33,485 nucleotides of DNA from Candidatus Phocaeicola gallistercoris (GCA_019116145.1 DXCG01000021.1:1-33485), one strand, 5' to 3'. Numbered from the stretch's first letter, positions 1 to 10,136 are shown. A program made the numbers and translations. Notes: generated by a model from the letters alone, not told the origin.

Positions 1-400
1 TCCTTAAAAAATCCACATTTTCATCTTTCGTCAATGACTCAGGAGCTACGTACAATAGTTTTGTTTTACCTGTTAATATATCAGATTTCACGACATCGAT
101 AGCCGATTTAGTCAATGAAGAATTTATAAAATGAGCAATCCCATCTTCTTCACTGAAATTTCGCATTGCATCAACTTGATTTTTCATAAGAGCAATCAAG
201 GGAGATATTACAATAGCCGTACCTTCCATAAGCAAGGAGGGAAGTTGATAGCACAAAGATTTTCCCCCACCTGTAGGCATAAGCACAAAAGTGTCCTTTC
301 CAGCCAACAGATTACGAATTATCGCCTCCTGATTTCCTTTAAAAGTATCAAAACCAAAATACTTTTTCAACTGCTCAACCAAATTGATATTTCCTGCCAT
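1..400 (-). CDS. recQ: ATP-dependent DNA helicase RecQ (N-terminal part, cut by window edge)
   Basis: Superfamily 2 3'-5' DNA helicase for recombination and fork repair in the cytoplasm. Only about 133 N-terminal residues lie in the window; the gene runs off the left edge. Reading back from ATG at 398-400 gives MAGNINLVEQLKKYFGFDTF, then the RecQ motif 0 glutamine (KGNQEAI), the Walker A motif MPTGGGKSLCYQLP, motif Ia (VISPLIALMKNQVDAM) and APESL. This order is diagnostic of RecQ. It follows clpX on the same strand after a 138-bp gap that carries its own promoter (TAACTTTG with an upstream TTG), so it is probably transcribed separately from clpPX. The helicase C-terminal, RQC and HRDC domains are outside the window. 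Confidence 0.93.
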   Translation of the reverse strand, partial: MAGNINLVEQLKKYFGFDTFKGNQEAIIRNLLAGKDTFVLMPTGGGKSLCYQLPSLLMEGTAIVISPLIALMKNQVDAMRNFSEEDGIAHFINSSLTKSAIDVVKSDILTGKTKLLYVAPESLTKDENVDFLR

Positions 401-450
401 GTATGTACTTTATTTTGTAGATTTTAAAAGTTCATCTTTTACACATGTAA

Positions 451-482
451 CAAAGTTATAAACAAGTTTTGATATTACACAA
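451..482 (-). promoter_or_regulatory. recQ promoter (Bacteroidota type)
   Basis: On the minus strand a TAACTTTG box (plus 451-458) matches the Bacteroidota -7 consensus TAnnTTTG. A TTG (plus 480-482) lies 21 bp upstream, as expected for the -33 element. The box is about 50 bp before the recQ ATG. Confidence 0.6.
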
Positions 483-538
483 TATATTTCGAAAAAATAT
501 TTTATGAAGAAATCTATATCTTAAAAAAATTTTTATTA

Positions 539-1786
539 CTAAACCACTTGCAAACGAGACAAATTTGCTTTGTCCATTTGTGCTTTTGCATAATCTAATG
601 CAACAACAAATTTTTCTTCTTTATGTGATGGGATATCATACATTGCATCTATCATAATTGTTTCTACGATAGACCGCAACCCTCTTGCCCCTAATTTATA
701 TTCAATTGCTTTATCAACTATATAATCGAACACTTCCGGTTGGAAAATCAATTCCACACCATCCATTTCAAACAATTTAACATATTGCTTGACAATTGAA
801 TTTTTAGGTTCGGTTAATATCCTACGCAAGGCAGCACGATCTAAAGGATTTAAATACGTAAGAATTGGCAAACGACCTATGATTTCAGGAATCAGTCCAA
901 ACGCTTTTAAATCTTGCGGTGCAATATATTGCATCAAATTTTCACGGTCTATTTTCACCTTCTCTTTCGTTGCGCTATATCCCACCACGTTTGTATTTAA
1001 ACGCTGTGCAATTTTACGCTCAATTCCATCAAAAGCTCCACCACATATAAAGAGAATATTTTTAGTATTCACCGGAATCATTTTTTGCTCCGGATGTTTC
1101 CGCCCTCCTTGAGGAGGCACATTCACTACAGAGCCTTCCAATAATTTCAGCAACCCTTGTTGCACTCCTTCCCCGCTTACATCGCGTGTAATAGAAGGAT
1201 TATCACTTTTTCTTGCTATTTTATCAATTTCATCGATAAACACAATACCTCGTTCCGCCTCTTCTACATTATAATCAGCCACTTGCAACAAACGCGTCAG
1301 AATACTTTCTATATCTTCCCCTACATATCCTGCCTCAGTCAGTACGGTTGCGTCAACAATCGTAAATGGTACATGCAATAATTTTGCAATAGTACGTGCT
1401 AGCAATGTTTTTCCTGTACCTGTACTTCCTACTATAATAATATTCGATTTTTCAATCTCCACATCATCTTTCGAGGGCGGTTGTAACAAACGTTTATAAT
1501 GATTATACACCGCAACAGCAAGATAACGCTTGGCATCATCTTGCCCTATAACGTATTGATCAAGAAATTCTTTTATCTCTTTCGGTTTTGGCAAATCTTC
1601 TAAATTTAATTCATGCTTTCCTTTTTGTTGTGCAACAGCCTCTTGTACAATTTCATGAGCTTGTTCTACGCAATTATCACAAATACAGCCATTCACTCCT
1701 GTAATCAAAAAACCGACTTCTTCTTCGGTTCTTCCACAAAAGCTACAACGTCGCTTATTTTTTACCGTTTTATCTTCCAAAATCAA
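539..1786 (-). CDS. clpX: ATP-dependent Clp protease ATP-binding subunit ClpX
   Basis: AAA+ unfoldase that recognises tagged proteins and feeds them to ClpP in the cytosol. It is 415 aa, normal for the family. An N-terminal C4 zinc-binding domain uses C14, C17, C36 and C39. The AAA+ core shows Walker A GSTGTGKT (about 120-127), the GYVG pore loop, Walker B IVFIDEID and the RKH loop (GGRKHPEQ). Where proteobacterial ClpX carries the ClpP-docking IGF loop, this one reads NVVGYSA, as I recall for other Bacteroidales ClpX. It starts 30 bp after clpP and is almost certainly co-transcribed with it. ATG start 1786. Confidence 0.98.
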   Translation of the reverse strand: MILEDKTVKNKRRCSFCGRTEEEVGFLITGVNGCICDNCVEQAHEIVQEAVAQQKGKHELNLEDLPKPKEIKEFLDQYVIGQDDAKRYLAVAVYNHYKRLLQPPSKDDVEIEKSNIIIVGSTGTGKTLLARTIAKLLHVPFTIVDATVLTEAGYVGEDIESILTRLLQVADYNVEEAERGIVFIDEIDKIARKSDNPSITRDVSGEGVQQGLLKLLEGSVVNVPPQGGRKHPEQKMIPVNTKNILFICGGAFDGIERKIAQRLNTNVVGYSATKEKVKIDRENLMQYIAPQDLKAFGLIPEIIGRLPILTYLNPLDRAALRRILTEPKNSIVKQYVKLFEMDGVELIFQPEVFDYIVDKAIEYKLGARGLRSIVETIMIDAMYDIPSHKEEKFVVALDYAKAQMDKANLSRLQVV

Positions 1787-1816
1787 AACTTTTTAATACT
1801 ACAAATTAAGCACTTA

Positions 1817-2488
1817 CTAAACATTAGGCTTGCGTGATAGGACTTCGTCAATCATACCATAATCTTTAGCCTCTTGAGCCGTCATCCAATAATCACGATC
1901 AGAATCATTCCAAACTTTTTCAAAATCGGTATGCGAATGGTCTGCTATAATTGTGTACAACTCTCGCTTCAACTTTTGAATCTCACGTGCTGTTATTTCT
2001 ATATCCGATGCTTGCCCTTGTGCTCCTCCCATAGGCTGATGAATCATTACACGTGAATGTGTCAACGCAGACCGTTTTCCCTCTTTACCAGCCACAAGCA
2101 AAACAGCAGCCATCGATGCAGCCATACCCGTACAAATTGTAGCTACATCACTGCTAATAAATTGCATTGTATCATAAATACCTAAGCCTGCATAGACAGA
2201 TCCACCCGGAGAATTAATATAAATAGATATATCTTTCCCAGAATCGGCCGAATCCAAATACAGTAATTGAGCTTGCAATGTATTGGCAGTATAATCATCT
2301 ATTTGAGTCCCAAGAAAAATGATTCTATCCATCATTAAACGGGAAAACACATCAAGTTGAGTCACATTCAACTGACGTTCTTCCAAAATATAAGGATTCA
2401 AGTAACTCGCCTGTGACTTAATAACATCGTCAAGCACCATACTATTCATCCTCAAATGTTTTGTTGCATACTTTCTAAAATCGTCCAT
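1817..2488 (-). CDS. clpP: ATP-dependent Clp protease proteolytic subunit ClpP
   Basis: Serine peptidase forming the tetradecameric chamber that works with ClpX. It is 223 aa. The catalytic triad is visible as S125 (GMAASM), H150 (RVMIHQP) and D199 (SDRDYW, by alignment with the E. coli motif). The oxyanion-hole segment INSPGGSV precedes it. About 30 residues before the conserved EERQLNVTQLDVFSRLMMDR block form a longer N-terminus than in E. coli, probably a processed propeptide. A later ATG (residue 14) is a possible alternative start. It lies between tig and clpX, the conserved order, with its own promoter in the 165-bp gap after tig. Confidence 0.98.
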   Translation of the reverse strand: MDDFRKYATKHLRMNSMVLDDVIKSQASYLNPYILEERQLNVTQLDVFSRLMMDRIIFLGTQIDDYTANTLQAQLLYLDSADSGKDISIYINSPGGSVYAGLGIYDTMQFISSDVATICTGMAASMAAVLLVAGKEGKRSALTHSRVMIHQPMGGAQGQASDIEITAREIQKLKRELYTIIADHSHTDFEKVWNDSDRDYWMTAQEAKDYGMIDEVLSRKPNV

Positions 2489-2554
2489 TTATTTAAAATT
2501 TTAAGTAAAGCCATAATAAAAAGAGAAGCTTACGATTAATTTCTCCCGCTTGAA

Positions 2555-2562
2555 CAAATGTA
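2555..2562 (-). promoter_or_regulatory. clpPX promoter -7 box
   Basis: TACATTTG on the minus strand matches TAnnTTTG exactly, about 67 bp upstream of the clpP ATG. No well-spaced -33 TTTG is evident (nearest spacing 15 bp), so only the -7 element is claimed. Confidence 0.45.
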
Positions 2563-2653
2563 CTATACATTTTCATTCAAACGTAAAAACAAAATCAAAA
2601 GCCCCTCCTTTTTTATAAGTTTTTAATATCAAAACTTATAATTTATACTTCAG

Positions 2654-4003
2654 TTATTCAAACATTTTATTGAAATCAGCAGAAGAAATTGCTTTGTGAT
2701 TCAAAGTTACCTTCTCTTTCAAGATCTCTGACAATTTAGCTTCAACAGCACGGTTTACTAAAGACTCTACGCTCTCGCGTTTCTTCATCATTTCTTTTGA
2801 ATAATTTTCCAACAATTCATCTGGAACATTAATCATACCATACTGAGCAAATTGAGCACGTGTTGCTTCCTTAGCCATATTCAATATATCGTCCTGTTCT
2901 ACTTTTATACCATATGCAGTAACAAGTTTCTCTTTGATCAAATGCCAACTCAATTCTTCTATACTCTTATCATAATGCTCGGAAACGAATTCTTCACCTT
3001 TTTCTTTATTGTTTTCAAGCATAATGCGCTTCATTAAATCATCTGCAAATTGCAGTTTTCCAACTTTATTAGCGGCATAATTACGAACATCAATTAAGAA
3101 TTTGTAATCACTATCAGCTTCATATTGTGTCTTAATAACAGCCTTTATTTGAGCTCGAAATTCTTCTTCGTTCTGGGCTTTTCCTTTACCCAATACCTGA
3201 TCAAACAATTCTTGATTCAATTCTCCCGGAATCGTTCTTGTTATTTCTTCAATCTGATAGCTGAAATTACCTTTGTGATTAACAACATCTTCTTTCTTTA
3301 TTTTCAACAAAGAAGCTAATTCAACTTCGTTCGAATCGAAAGCGACAGAAGGATTAAATACCAAAACACTATTAACTTTTGCAGCAGTGAATATTGCTTT
3401 CTGATCATCATTTTTCATATAATCAGGCATCATCACAGCATGTTCAACTTGGATTCCACCTTCTTTAGTCACACCATTCTCATCCAATTCTGCCAACAAA
3501 CCTTTCAGCATATCTCCGTCCTGATATTCTTCCACTTTTTCATATTTAGCAGTACGTTGAGTATACATTTTAATTTGCTGTTCAACCATTTCATCTGTTA
3601 CATCGATATCATAATAATCGATAACATCATTATTTGAGAACTCGATATTAAAATCTGGAGCTAATGCAATATCAAATGAGAATTCAAAATTTTCGTCTGT
3701 TTTAAAATCCACACGATCATTTTCTTTAGGAAGTGGCATCCCCAACATATTTACTTTATTCTCACGAATATAATTGTTTACTTTCTCCTGCATTAACTTA
3801 TCGACCTCTTCTACCAACACAGAAGAACCATATTGTTTCCTTATAATTCCCATCGGAACCATCCCTTTACGGAATCCCGGCATATTTACCCGCTGACGCA
3901 AAGTTTTCAATGCCTTTTCTACATTTTCCTGATAATCTGCTTTCTCAATTTGAACAGTAAGCACAGCACTTACATTGTCTACATTTTGCAATGAAATATT
4001 CAT
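2654..4003 (-). CDS. tig: Trigger factor, ribosome-associated chaperone
   Basis: Binds at the ribosomal exit tunnel and shields nascent chains. It is 449 aa, normal length. The N-terminal ribosome-binding domain carries the signature PGFRKGMVP near residues 42-50, followed by the helix with RKQYG. The middle region corresponds to the FKBP-like PPIase position but its sequence is poorly conserved, and the C-terminal half is the helical cradle. It is upstream of clpP-clpX, the usual arrangement coupling folding and turnover. It has the best promoter in the window about 52 bp before its ATG. Confidence 0.97.
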   Translation of the reverse strand: MNISLQNVDNVSAVLTVQIEKADYQENVEKALKTLRQRVNMPGFRKGMVPMGIIRKQYGSSVLVEEVDKLMQEKVNNYIRENKVNMLGMPLPKENDRVDFKTDENFEFSFDIALAPDFNIEFSNNDVIDYYDIDVTDEMVEQQIKMYTQRTAKYEKVEEYQDGDMLKGLLAELDENGVTKEGGIQVEHAVMMPDYMKNDDQKAIFTAAKVNSVLVFNPSVAFDSNEVELASLLKIKKEDVVNHKGNFSYQIEEITRTIPGELNQELFDQVLGKGKAQNEEEFRAQIKAVIKTQYEADSDYKFLIDVRNYAANKVGKLQFADDLMKRIMLENNKEKGEEFVSEHYDKSIEELSWHLIKEKLVTAYGIKVEQDDILNMAKEATRAQFAQYGMINVPDELLENYSKEMMKKRESVESLVNRAVEAKLSEILKEKVTLNHKAISSADFNKMFE

Positions 4004-4054
4004 TTCTGACTTATTTTTTAATTATTTATATTTCAAACTACATATAAGAGGCTG

Positions 4055-4088
4055 CAAAAATAATGCTTAATCTTCCAATAACCAAAAA
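4055..4088 (-). promoter_or_regulatory. tig promoter (near-perfect Bacteroidota consensus)
   Basis: The minus strand reads TTTTTG, then 20 bp, then TATTTTTG. This matches TTTG-N19-21-TAnnTTTG fully. The -7 box is plus 4055-4062 and the -33 element plus 4083-4088. It is the likely start of the tig transcript. Confidence 0.72.
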
Positions 4089-4187
4089 GTGTAAGTGAAA
4101 AATCAATAATCATATTTCTCACTCGAATCCATGTAAAAATTTTACCGTCAAAACCAACGAATTCTTATTTTTTGCCCCAAAACAAAA

Positions 4188-5012
4188 TTAATCCGTGCGT
4201 TTCTCTTTTAACTGAAAATCTTTTCTCCGCAAGACGAAACTGTTACTCAAATATTTTTCACGTACAATTTGGTTTTCTGACAATTCTTCCGGAGTACCTT
4301 GAAAAAGAATTTTTCCTTCAAACAACAAATAGGCACGATCGGTAATACTTAATGTTTCTTGTACATTATGGTCGGTTATTAAGATACCTATATTTTTATC
4401 TTTCAATCTCCAAACAATATGCTGAATATCTTCCACTGCAATTGGGTCTACTCCGGCAAAAGGTTCATCAAGCATGATAAATTTAGGGTCAATAGCCAAG
4501 CAACGCGCAATTTCCGTTCGCCGACGTTCTCCCCCAGACAACTGATCACCCAAATTTTTACGTACTTTCTCCAAATGAAATTCCGCAATCAGACTTTCCA
4601 ATTTCTCTTTCTGATATTCCTTCGAAGTATTTGTCAACTCCAACACAGATGCGATATTATCTTCAACACTCATTTTTCGAAAAACAGAAGCCTCTTGCGC
4701 CAAATATCCTATTCCGTTTTGAGCACGTTTATATACAGGATAATCAGTAATATCTTGATTGTTTAAATAGATATGCCCCTCATTAGGGACGATCAAGCCC
4801 GTTGTCATATAAAACGAAGTTGTTTTTCCTGCCCCGTTCGGTCCAAGCAATCCAACAATTTCCCCTTGTTTAACATTGATAGAAACATGACTCACGACAG
4901 TTCGTTTACCATATTTTTTCACCAAATTTTCCGTACGCAATACCATACGCCCATCGGAAGGAAGTTCGAAAGTGTCGGTCATCGATTGTTGTTGATTTTC
5001 AAGTTCTGCCAT
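4188..5012 (-). CDS. lptB: LPS export ABC transporter ATP-binding protein LptB
   Basis: Cytoplasmic ATPase of the LptB2FG complex that extracts lipopolysaccharide from the inner membrane. Motifs in order are Walker [10 protein letters not shown] (about 57-65), Q-loop [18 protein letters not shown], signature LSGGERRR and Walker [14 protein letters not shown], then a switch histidine (ITDHNVQET). The sequence [11 protein letters not shown] is characteristic of LptB. At 274 aa it is longer than the usual 240-250, with about 22 extra N-terminal residues. Met11 or Met23 could be the true start. It is divergent from mlaEF, and both genes have a TACTTTTG box in the shared 195-bp gap. Confidence 0.95.
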   Translation of the reverse strand: MAELENQQQSMTDTFELPSDGRMVLRTENLVKKYGKRTVVSHVSINVKQGEIVGLLGPNGAGKTTSFYMTTGLIVPNEGHIYLNNQDITDYPVYKRAQNGIGYLAQEASVFRKMSVEDNIASVLELTNTSKEYQKEKLESLIAEFHLEKVRKNLGDQLSGGERRRTEIARCLAIDPKFIMLDEPFAGVDPIAVEDIQHIVWRLKDKNIGILITDHNVQETLSITDRAYLLFEGKILFQGTPEELSENQIVREKYLSNSFVLRRKDFQLKEKRTD

Positions 5013-5088
5013 AAACTACAACATTTCATAAATATATCCGAGAGAAGACAAGCTTCACATAAAATAGTTCATTAAAATAAGTATTTCG

Positions 5089-5096
5089 CAAAAGTA
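5089..5096 (-). promoter_or_regulatory. lptB promoter -7 box
   Basis: TACTTTTG on the minus strand matches TAnnTTTG, about 77 bp before the lptB ATG. No clear -33 TTTG is visible. Confidence 0.5.
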
Positions 5097-5170
5097 GTAA
5101 AAATATTGGGTTATGTGGTATATCTACCTAATTTCCATTTCCCTTTTATCATTATATAGCAAAAAAACAG

Positions 5171-5178
5171 TACTTTTG
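5171..5178 (+). promoter_or_regulatory. mlaEF promoter -7 box
   Basis: TACTTTTG matches TAnnTTTG exactly and lies 30 bp before the mlaE ATG. It is the same octamer as the divergent lptB box. No convincing -33 element is visible. Confidence 0.55.
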
Positions 5179-5207
5179 TGCATAAAAACATTTGAAGGTT
5201 TGCAGTT

Positions 5208-5948
5208 ATGGTAAAACCCATTACAACATTAGGACAGTATCTCACTTTAATGGGACGTGTATTCTCACGTCCGGAACGTTTTCACATGTATTTCAAACAA
5301 TACCTTAATGAAATGGCTCAATTGGGCATCAATTCCGTTGGGATTGTTTTACTTATATCTTTCTTCATTGGAGCAGTTATTTGTATTCAAATCAAATTAA
5401 ACATAGAAAGCCCTTGGATGCCCCGTTTTGTTGTTGGTTATACAACTCGTGAAATTTTGCTATTAGAATTTTCTTCTTCTATCATGTGTCTCATTCTTGC
5501 CGGCAAAGTAGGATCGAACATAGCATCCGAATTAGGAACAATGCGGGTAACACAACAAATCGACGCACTTGAGATTATGGGAGTCAACTCTGCATCCTAC
5601 TTAATCCTTCCCAAAATATTAGGACTCATGACCATGATTCCTTTTCTTGTGATTTTCAGTATTTTTGCAGGTATAATCGGAGCGTTCTGCACAGCTTGGT
5701 TCGCAGGTATAACCAATGCGACCGACTTGGAATACGGATTTCAATACAGCTTTGTAGAATGGTATATATGGTGCAGTTTTATCAAAGCTCTTTTTTTCGC
5801 TTTCATCATAGCAAGTGTCTCCGCTTTTTTCGGTTATTCTGTTGAAGGAGGCTCCATTGCTGTAGGAAAAGCAAGTACCGACGCAGTCGTATCAAGTAGT
5901 GTACTTATTCTATTTTCCGATTTAATTCTTACTCAATTACTCAGCTAA
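5208..5948 (+). CDS. mlaE: MlaE-family lipid ABC transporter permease
   Basis: Inner-membrane permease of the MlaFEBD-type phospholipid transporter linked to outer-membrane lipid asymmetry. It is 246 aa, normal for MlaE. About five hydrophobic segments are visible, with the family motif LAGKVGSNIASELGTMRVTQ (about residues 103-122), then QIDALEIMGVNS and a C-terminal YSVEGGSIAVGKASTDAVV block. It is followed after 4 bp by the ATPase gene. No MCE-domain (MlaD) gene follows, so the periplasmic subunit must be encoded elsewhere. Confidence 0.93.
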   Translation: MVKPITTLGQYLTLMGRVFSRPERFHMYFKQYLNEMAQLGINSVGIVLLISFFIGAVICIQIKLNIESPWMPRFVVGYTTREILLLEFSSSIMCLILAGKVGSNIASELGTMRVTQQIDALEIMGVNSASYLILPKILGLMTMIPFLVIFSIFAGIIGAFCTAWFAGITNATDLEYGFQYSFVEWYIWCSFIKALFFAFIIASVSAFFGYSVEGGSIAVGKASTDAVVSSSVLILFSDLILTQLLS

Positions 5949-5952
5949 CCAA

Positions 5953-6729
5953 ATGATAGAAATAAAATCAATTTATAAATCATTCGAAGACCGCATCGTA
6001 TTGGACGACATCAACTTCACATTCGAAAACGGGAAAACAAATCTTATCATCGGGCAAAGCGGATCTGGGAAAACCGTATTAATGAAATGCTTAGTAGGCT
6101 TATTTATTCCCGAAAAAGGAGAAGTTTTATACGATGGTCGAAATCTCATCACAATGGGGAAAAAAGAAAAAAAAATGTTGAGAAAAGAAATGGGGATGAT
6201 CTTCCAAAGTGCCGCTCTATTCGATTCTCTTTCCGTACTCGATAATGTAATGTTCCCTTTAAATATGTTTTCCAACAAGACATACCGTGAACGAGTCAAA
6301 CGGGCGCAGTTTTGTTTAGACCGTGTCAATTTAATTGATGCCCAAAACAAATACCCCGGTGAAATTAGTGGAGGTATGCAAAAACGAGTTGCTATTGCCC
6401 GAGCTATCGCTTTACAACCACAGTATTTATTTTGCGATGAACCCAATTCCGGGCTTGACCCAAAGACATCGCTTATCATCGACGAATTAATACATGACAT
6501 CACAGTAGAATATCACATGACGACAGTGATCAATACCCATGATATGAATTCTGTATTAGGAATCGGCGAAAGCATTTTATTCATCTATCAAGGACATAAA
6601 GAATGGGAAGGAACGAAAGATGAAGTATTTACTGCAACCAATGAGCAACTAAATAAATTTATCTTCGCTTCCGATTTGCTACAAAAAGTAAAATTAGAGC
6701 AAATAAGACATCTCGATTTTTCAAAATAA
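5953..6729 (+). CDS. mlaF: MlaF-type lipid ABC transporter ATP-binding protein
   Basis: ATPase partner of the upstream permease. It is 258 aa. Walker A is IGQSGSGKTVLMK (about 33-45), Q-loop IFQSAALFDSLSVLDN, signature ISGGMQKRVAIARAIA and Walker B YLFCDEPNSGLDP. The ISGGMQKRVA signature and AALFDSL are typical of the MlaF/TTG2A branch. The gene ends in a strong bidirectional hairpin terminator shared with der, so the operon is two genes. Confidence 0.94.
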   Translation: MIEIKSIYKSFEDRIVLDDINFTFENGKTNLIIGQSGSGKTVLMKCLVGLFIPEKGEVLYDGRNLITMGKKEKKMLRKEMGMIFQSAALFDSLSVLDNVMFPLNMFSNKTYRERVKRAQFCLDRVNLIDAQNKYPGEISGGMQKRVAIARAIALQPQYLFCDEPNSGLDPKTSLIIDELIHDITVEYHMTTVINTHDMNSVLGIGESILFIYQGHKEWEGTKDEVFTATNEQLNKFIFASDLLQKVKLEQIRHLDFSK

Positions 6730-6737
6730 ATAAAAGG

Positions 6738-6788
6738 AATGAAGTGAACCCCGAAAGTTTTTGTCTAACTTTCGGGGTTCACTTCATT
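6738..6788. terminator. Bidirectional intrinsic terminator between mlaF and der
   Basis: A perfect 22-bp inverted repeat (6738-6759 and 6767-6788) with a 7-nt loop. The plus-strand end runs into TTTTT, and the minus-strand end into a T-rich tail. It lies between the stops of two convergent genes. Confidence 0.92.
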
Positions 6789-6813
6789 TTTCTGTAGGCT
6801 CTTTTTGCTAAAC

Positions 6814-8127
6814 CTATTTCTGACGAAAAAATATATTTATCGGAGTTCCGGAAAAAGGCCACCGCTCACGTATCTTATTTTCCAAAAAACGCTTGTAAGG
6901 CTCTTTCACATATTGAGGCAAATTCGCAAAAAAGACGAAAGAAGGAATTTGTGTATTAGGCAGCTGGGTAATATATTTAATTTTAATATACTTCCCTTTT
7001 ACCGATGGAGGCGGATAAGCTTCTATAAGCGGCAACAATTCTTCATTTAAACGAGCAGTCGCAACACGAGCTGTCCGGGCTTTATAAACATCTTTTGCCG
7101 ACTCAAGTACTTTCAATATACGTTGTTTGGTTAGTGCAGAAGCAAAAATAATCGGGAAATCTGTAAATGGAGCAAAACGACTACGAATTGCATCCTCATA
7201 ATACTTCATTACTTTCGCTGTCTTATCTTCAACTAAATCCCATTTATTAACAACCACAACAATTCCTTTTTGGTTTCGACTAATTAAAGAAAAAATATTC
7301 AAATCTTGCCCTTCTATGCCACGTGTAGCATCAAGCATCAGAATACAGACATCGGAATTTTCAATTGCGCGTATAGAGCGTAAAACCGAATAATATTCCA
7401 AATCTTCTGTCACTTTATTCTTTTTTCGAATACCTGCCGTATCGACCAAATAAAAATCAAACCCAAACTTATTATACCGTGTATAAATGGAATCGCGGGT
7501 TGTTCCTGCTATTTCAGTCACAATATTACGTTCTTCACCCATAAAAGCATTAATGATAGAAGATTTTCCGGCATTAGGACGTCCTACTATTGCAAAACGA
7601 GGGATATCTTCTTCCAACGATTCTTCATTACTTTTTTGGAATTTACTTAATATCAAATCCAACAAATCACCCGTTCCGCTTCCACTTAAGGCAGAAATAC
7701 AATAAGGGTCTCCTAAGCCCAACGAATAAAATTCGGCTGCATTATACTGCAAATCATTATTATCAGTCTTGTTGGCTACTAAAATTATAGGAGTACGTGA
7801 GCGACGTAAAATAGAAGCAACCTCCATATCTAAATCGGTTACTCCATTAACAACATCGACAACAAACAAAATTACATCGGCTTCTTCGATAGCCAAAATA
7901 ACTTGTTTGCGAATTTCTTCCTCAAACACATCATCCGAATTAACGACCCACCCACCAGTATCTACAACAGAAAATTCTTCACCACACCAGTCAGTCTTCC
8001 CATACTGACGGTCGCGGGTTGTCCCTGCTTCTTCGTTGACAATCGCTTGGCGAGTCTTAGTCAAACGATTAAATAATGTCGACTTTCCCACATTGGGACG
8101 TCCTACTATTGCTACTAAATTTCCCAT
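6814..8127 (-). CDS. der: Ribosome biogenesis GTPase Der (EngA)
   Basis: Tandem-GTPase assembly factor for the 50S subunit. The first G domain has GRPNVGKST near the N-terminus, DTGGW and NKTD. The second has [14 protein letters not shown] and NKWD. A C-terminal KH-like domain ends in RPFSGTPI-type sequence ([15 protein letters not shown]). The frame opens at an ATG at 8136, but homologues begin [11 protein letters not shown], so the internal ATG at 8127 is preferred (437 aa). It follows era by 38 bp and is probably co-transcribed. Confidence 0.97.
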   Translation of the reverse strand: MGNLVAIVGRPNVGKSTLFNRLTKTRQAIVNEEAGTTRDRQYGKTDWCGEEFSVVDTGGWVVNSDDVFEEEIRKQVILAIEEADVILFVVDVVNGVTDLDMEVASILRRSRTPIILVANKTDNNDLQYNAAEFYSLGLGDPYCISALSGSGTGDLLDLILSKFQKSNEESLEEDIPRFAIVGRPNAGKSSIINAFMGEERNIVTEIAGTTRDSIYTRYNKFGFDFYLVDTAGIRKKNKVTEDLEYYSVLRSIRAIENSDVCILMLDATRGIEGQDLNIFSLISRNQKGIVVVVNKWDLVEDKTAKVMKYYEDAIRSRFAPFTDFPIIFASALTKQRILKVLESAKDVYKARTARVATARLNEELLPLIEAYPPPSVKGKYIKIKYITQLPNTQIPSFVFFANLPQYVKEPYKRFLENKIRERWPFSGTPINIFFRQK

Positions 8128-8165
8128 AAATTTCAAAATTACGGCTGTCTCAGCCGGTTTATTAC

Positions 8166-9047
8166 TTAATTTAATTGATAACCAAAATTTTTAAGTTCTT
8201 TATCCGAACTTCTCCAATCTTTATCTACCTTCACAAATATCTCAAGATAAATTGTTTTCTGGAAAAAATGCTCTAATGTTTTTCGTGCTTCGGTAGCGAC
8301 TTTCTTCAATGCTTTTCCTTGGTGCCCAATAATAATACCTTTCTGCGATTCACGTTCCACATAAACAACAGCATTTATGTGAATTGTTTTTCCGCCCTCT
8401 TTAAACTGTTCAACCACAACTTCCACCGCATAAGGGATTTCTTTATCATAATATAATAATATCTTTTCACGAATTATTTCTGTAACAAAAAAACGGGCAG
8501 GCTTATCAGTCAACTGATCTTTTCCAAAATATGGGGGCGAATCGGGCAACAAAGCTTTTATGCGCTTCATTACCACATCAACATTAAATTTTGCCTTCGC
8601 CGATATTGGAATGATTTCTGCTTGTGGTAAAATCCGATGCCACTCTTCCACCAATACGACCAAATCGTTCTGATTTGTCAAATCTATCTTATTTATCAAT
8701 AACAGCACCGGAACATTTAATGCGCGAACTTTCTCAAGAAAGTCTGCATTCTTATCAACCTTCTCCACCGTATCTGTCACATAAAGCAACACATCAGCAT
8801 CGATTAGGGCAGACTCAGAGAAATTCAGCATTGATTCCTGAAGCTTATAGTTAGGTTTCAACACTCCGGGCGTATCAGAAAATACAATCTGTGTATCGTC
8901 CGTATTCAAAATTCCCATAATGCGATGGCGCGTAGTTTGGGCTTTAAATGTCGCTATAGAAATACGTTCACCTACCAATAAATTCATCAATGTAGATTTT
9001 CCCACATTAGGATTCCCCACAATATTTACAAATCCAGCTTTATGCAT
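8166..9047 (-). CDS. era: GTPase Era
   Basis: GTPase that binds the 3' end of 16S rRNA through a KH domain and helps 30S maturation. It is 293 aa, normal length. G1 is GNPNVGKST (about 11-19), the switch region ends in TTRHR, G3 is DTPGVLKP and G4 is NKID. The C-terminal KH domain contains [17 protein letters not shown] (KH GxxG loop). It lies between fabH and der, as in other Bacteroidales. An intrinsic terminator separates it from fabH, yet no TAnnTTTG box is visible upstream, so expression probably depends on partial read-through. Confidence 0.97.
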   Translation of the reverse strand: MHKAGFVNIVGNPNVGKSTLMNLLVGERISIATFKAQTTRHRIMGILNTDDTQIVFSDTPGVLKPNYKLQESMLNFSESALIDADVLLYVTDTVEKVDKNADFLEKVRALNVPVLLLINKIDLTNQNDLVVLVEEWHRILPQAEIIPISAKAKFNVDVVMKRIKALLPDSPPYFGKDQLTDKPARFFVTEIIREKILLYYDKEIPYAVEVVVEQFKEGGKTIHINAVVYVERESQKGIIIGHQGKALKKVATEARKTLEHFFQKTIYLEIFVKVDKDWRSSDKELKNFGYQLN

Positions 9048-9062
9048 AAGTCTATTTAAAAG

Positions 9063-9091
9063 AAAAACGCATCGGATTGGGATGCGTTTTT
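9063..9091 (-). terminator. Intrinsic terminator after fabH, upstream of era
   Basis: Inverted repeat AAAAACGCATC (9063-9073) and GATGCGTTTTT (9081-9091) with a 7-nt loop. On the minus strand it is followed by a T-rich tail. It sits between the fabH stop and the era start, so it would attenuate era-der transcription. Confidence 0.75.
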
Positions 9092-9104
9092 ATAAAAAGT
9101 TTTT

Positions 9105-10109
9105 TTATATTTTGTCTCCGTCATATCCCCATTTCACATACGAAGCTCCCCATGTAAAACCAGCTCCAAAAGCTGTCAGTATGACATTGTCTCCTTTTCG
9201 CAATTGTTTTTCATAATCCCATAAACAAAGAGGTAATGTACCGGCACTGGTATTTCCATAACGCTGGATATTAACCATTACTTTACTTAAAGGAACTTCC
9301 AAGCGAGAAGCAACAGCATCGATAATACGCAAATTTGCCTGATGCGGAACAATCCAATCGATATTTTCCTTTGTCAAACCGTGCTTTTCCGCTATTTGCG
9401 CTGTAACATCAGACATATTCGAAACAGCATATTTAAAGACTGTACGCCCTTCTTGATATAAATAATGCATCTTATTATCGATGGTAAAATAAGATGGAGG
9501 ACATACAGACCCTCCTGCTTTCATGTGCAAGAAAGGCAAGCCTTTACCATCTGTTCTCAAAATTGAATCTATTATTCCATAGTCCTCGGTAGTAGCCTCC
9601 ACCATACAAGCAGCAGCCCCGTCGCCAAAAATCGGACAAGTAGCGCGATCGCCATAATTTACCATCGATGACATCTTATCGGCTCCAACAATGATTATTT
9701 TTTTATGTCTTCCCGATTGAATCATACCGGCAGCAGTTTCCATAGCAAACAAGAAACCGCTACAAGCTGCCTGCATATCGAAAGCATAAGCATTTTTCAA
9801 ACCCAATTTATCACACAAAATGGAGGCAGTCGATGGGAAATGGTAATCTGGAGTAGTTGTTGCAACAATCACACAGTCTATCGAATCGGGAGTCGATTTT
9901 GTTTTCTGCATTAATTGTTTCGCTGCTTTACGTGCCATATACGAAGTACCCAAACCTTCTTCGTTCAGGATACGCCTCTCTTTTACTCCGATTCGTGTCA
10001 TTATCCACTCATCATTTGTATCAACCATACGCGATAATTCCTCGTTTGTCAATACATAATCTGGTACATATCCACCAACCCCTGTAATTACAGCGTTTAT
10101 TTTTTCCAT
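9105..10109 (-). CDS. fabH: 3-oxoacyl-[ACP] synthase III (FabH)
   Basis: Condenses acetyl-CoA (or a branched acyl-CoA) with malonyl-ACP to start type II fatty-acid synthesis. It is 334 aa, slightly longer than E. coli FabH. The Cys-His-Asn catalytic triad is visible as C116 (MQAACSGF), H256 (VPHQAN) and N286 (YGNTSAG). It lies after rpmF and before era. plsX, which sits between rpmF and fabH in many proteobacteria, is absent. A terminator lies on each side, and no own promoter was recognised. Confidence 0.97.
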   Translation of the reverse strand: MEKINAVITGVGGYVPDYVLTNEELSRMVDTNDEWIMTRIGVKERRILNEEGLGTSYMARKAAKQLMQKTKSTPDSIDCVIVATTTPDYHFPSTASILCDKLGLKNAYAFDMQAACSGFLFAMETAAGMIQSGRHKKIIIVGADKMSSMVNYGDRATCPIFGDGAAACMVEATTEDYGIIDSILRTDGKGLPFLHMKAGGSVCPPSYFTIDNKMHYLYQEGRTVFKYAVSNMSDVTAQIAEKHGLTKENIDWIVPHQANLRIIDAVASRLEVPLSKVMVNIQRYGNTSAGTLPLCLWDYEKQLRKGDNVILTAFGAGFTWGASYVKWGYDGDKI

Positions 10110-10136
10110 ACTAATATTGTTTTAGAGATGCAACAT

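Noticed and set aside
789-1112. Open frames opposite clpX and opposite most other long genes
   Set aside because: They lie antisense inside well-supported conserved genes, lack recognisable domains and have compositions expected of reverse-frame shadows.
2614-2640. Palindrome TATAAGTTTT/AAAACTTATA between tig and clpP considered as tig terminator
   Set aside because: On the tig strand the stem is followed by A, not T, so it lacks the terminator signature; it may be an AT-rich chance palindrome or a regulator site.
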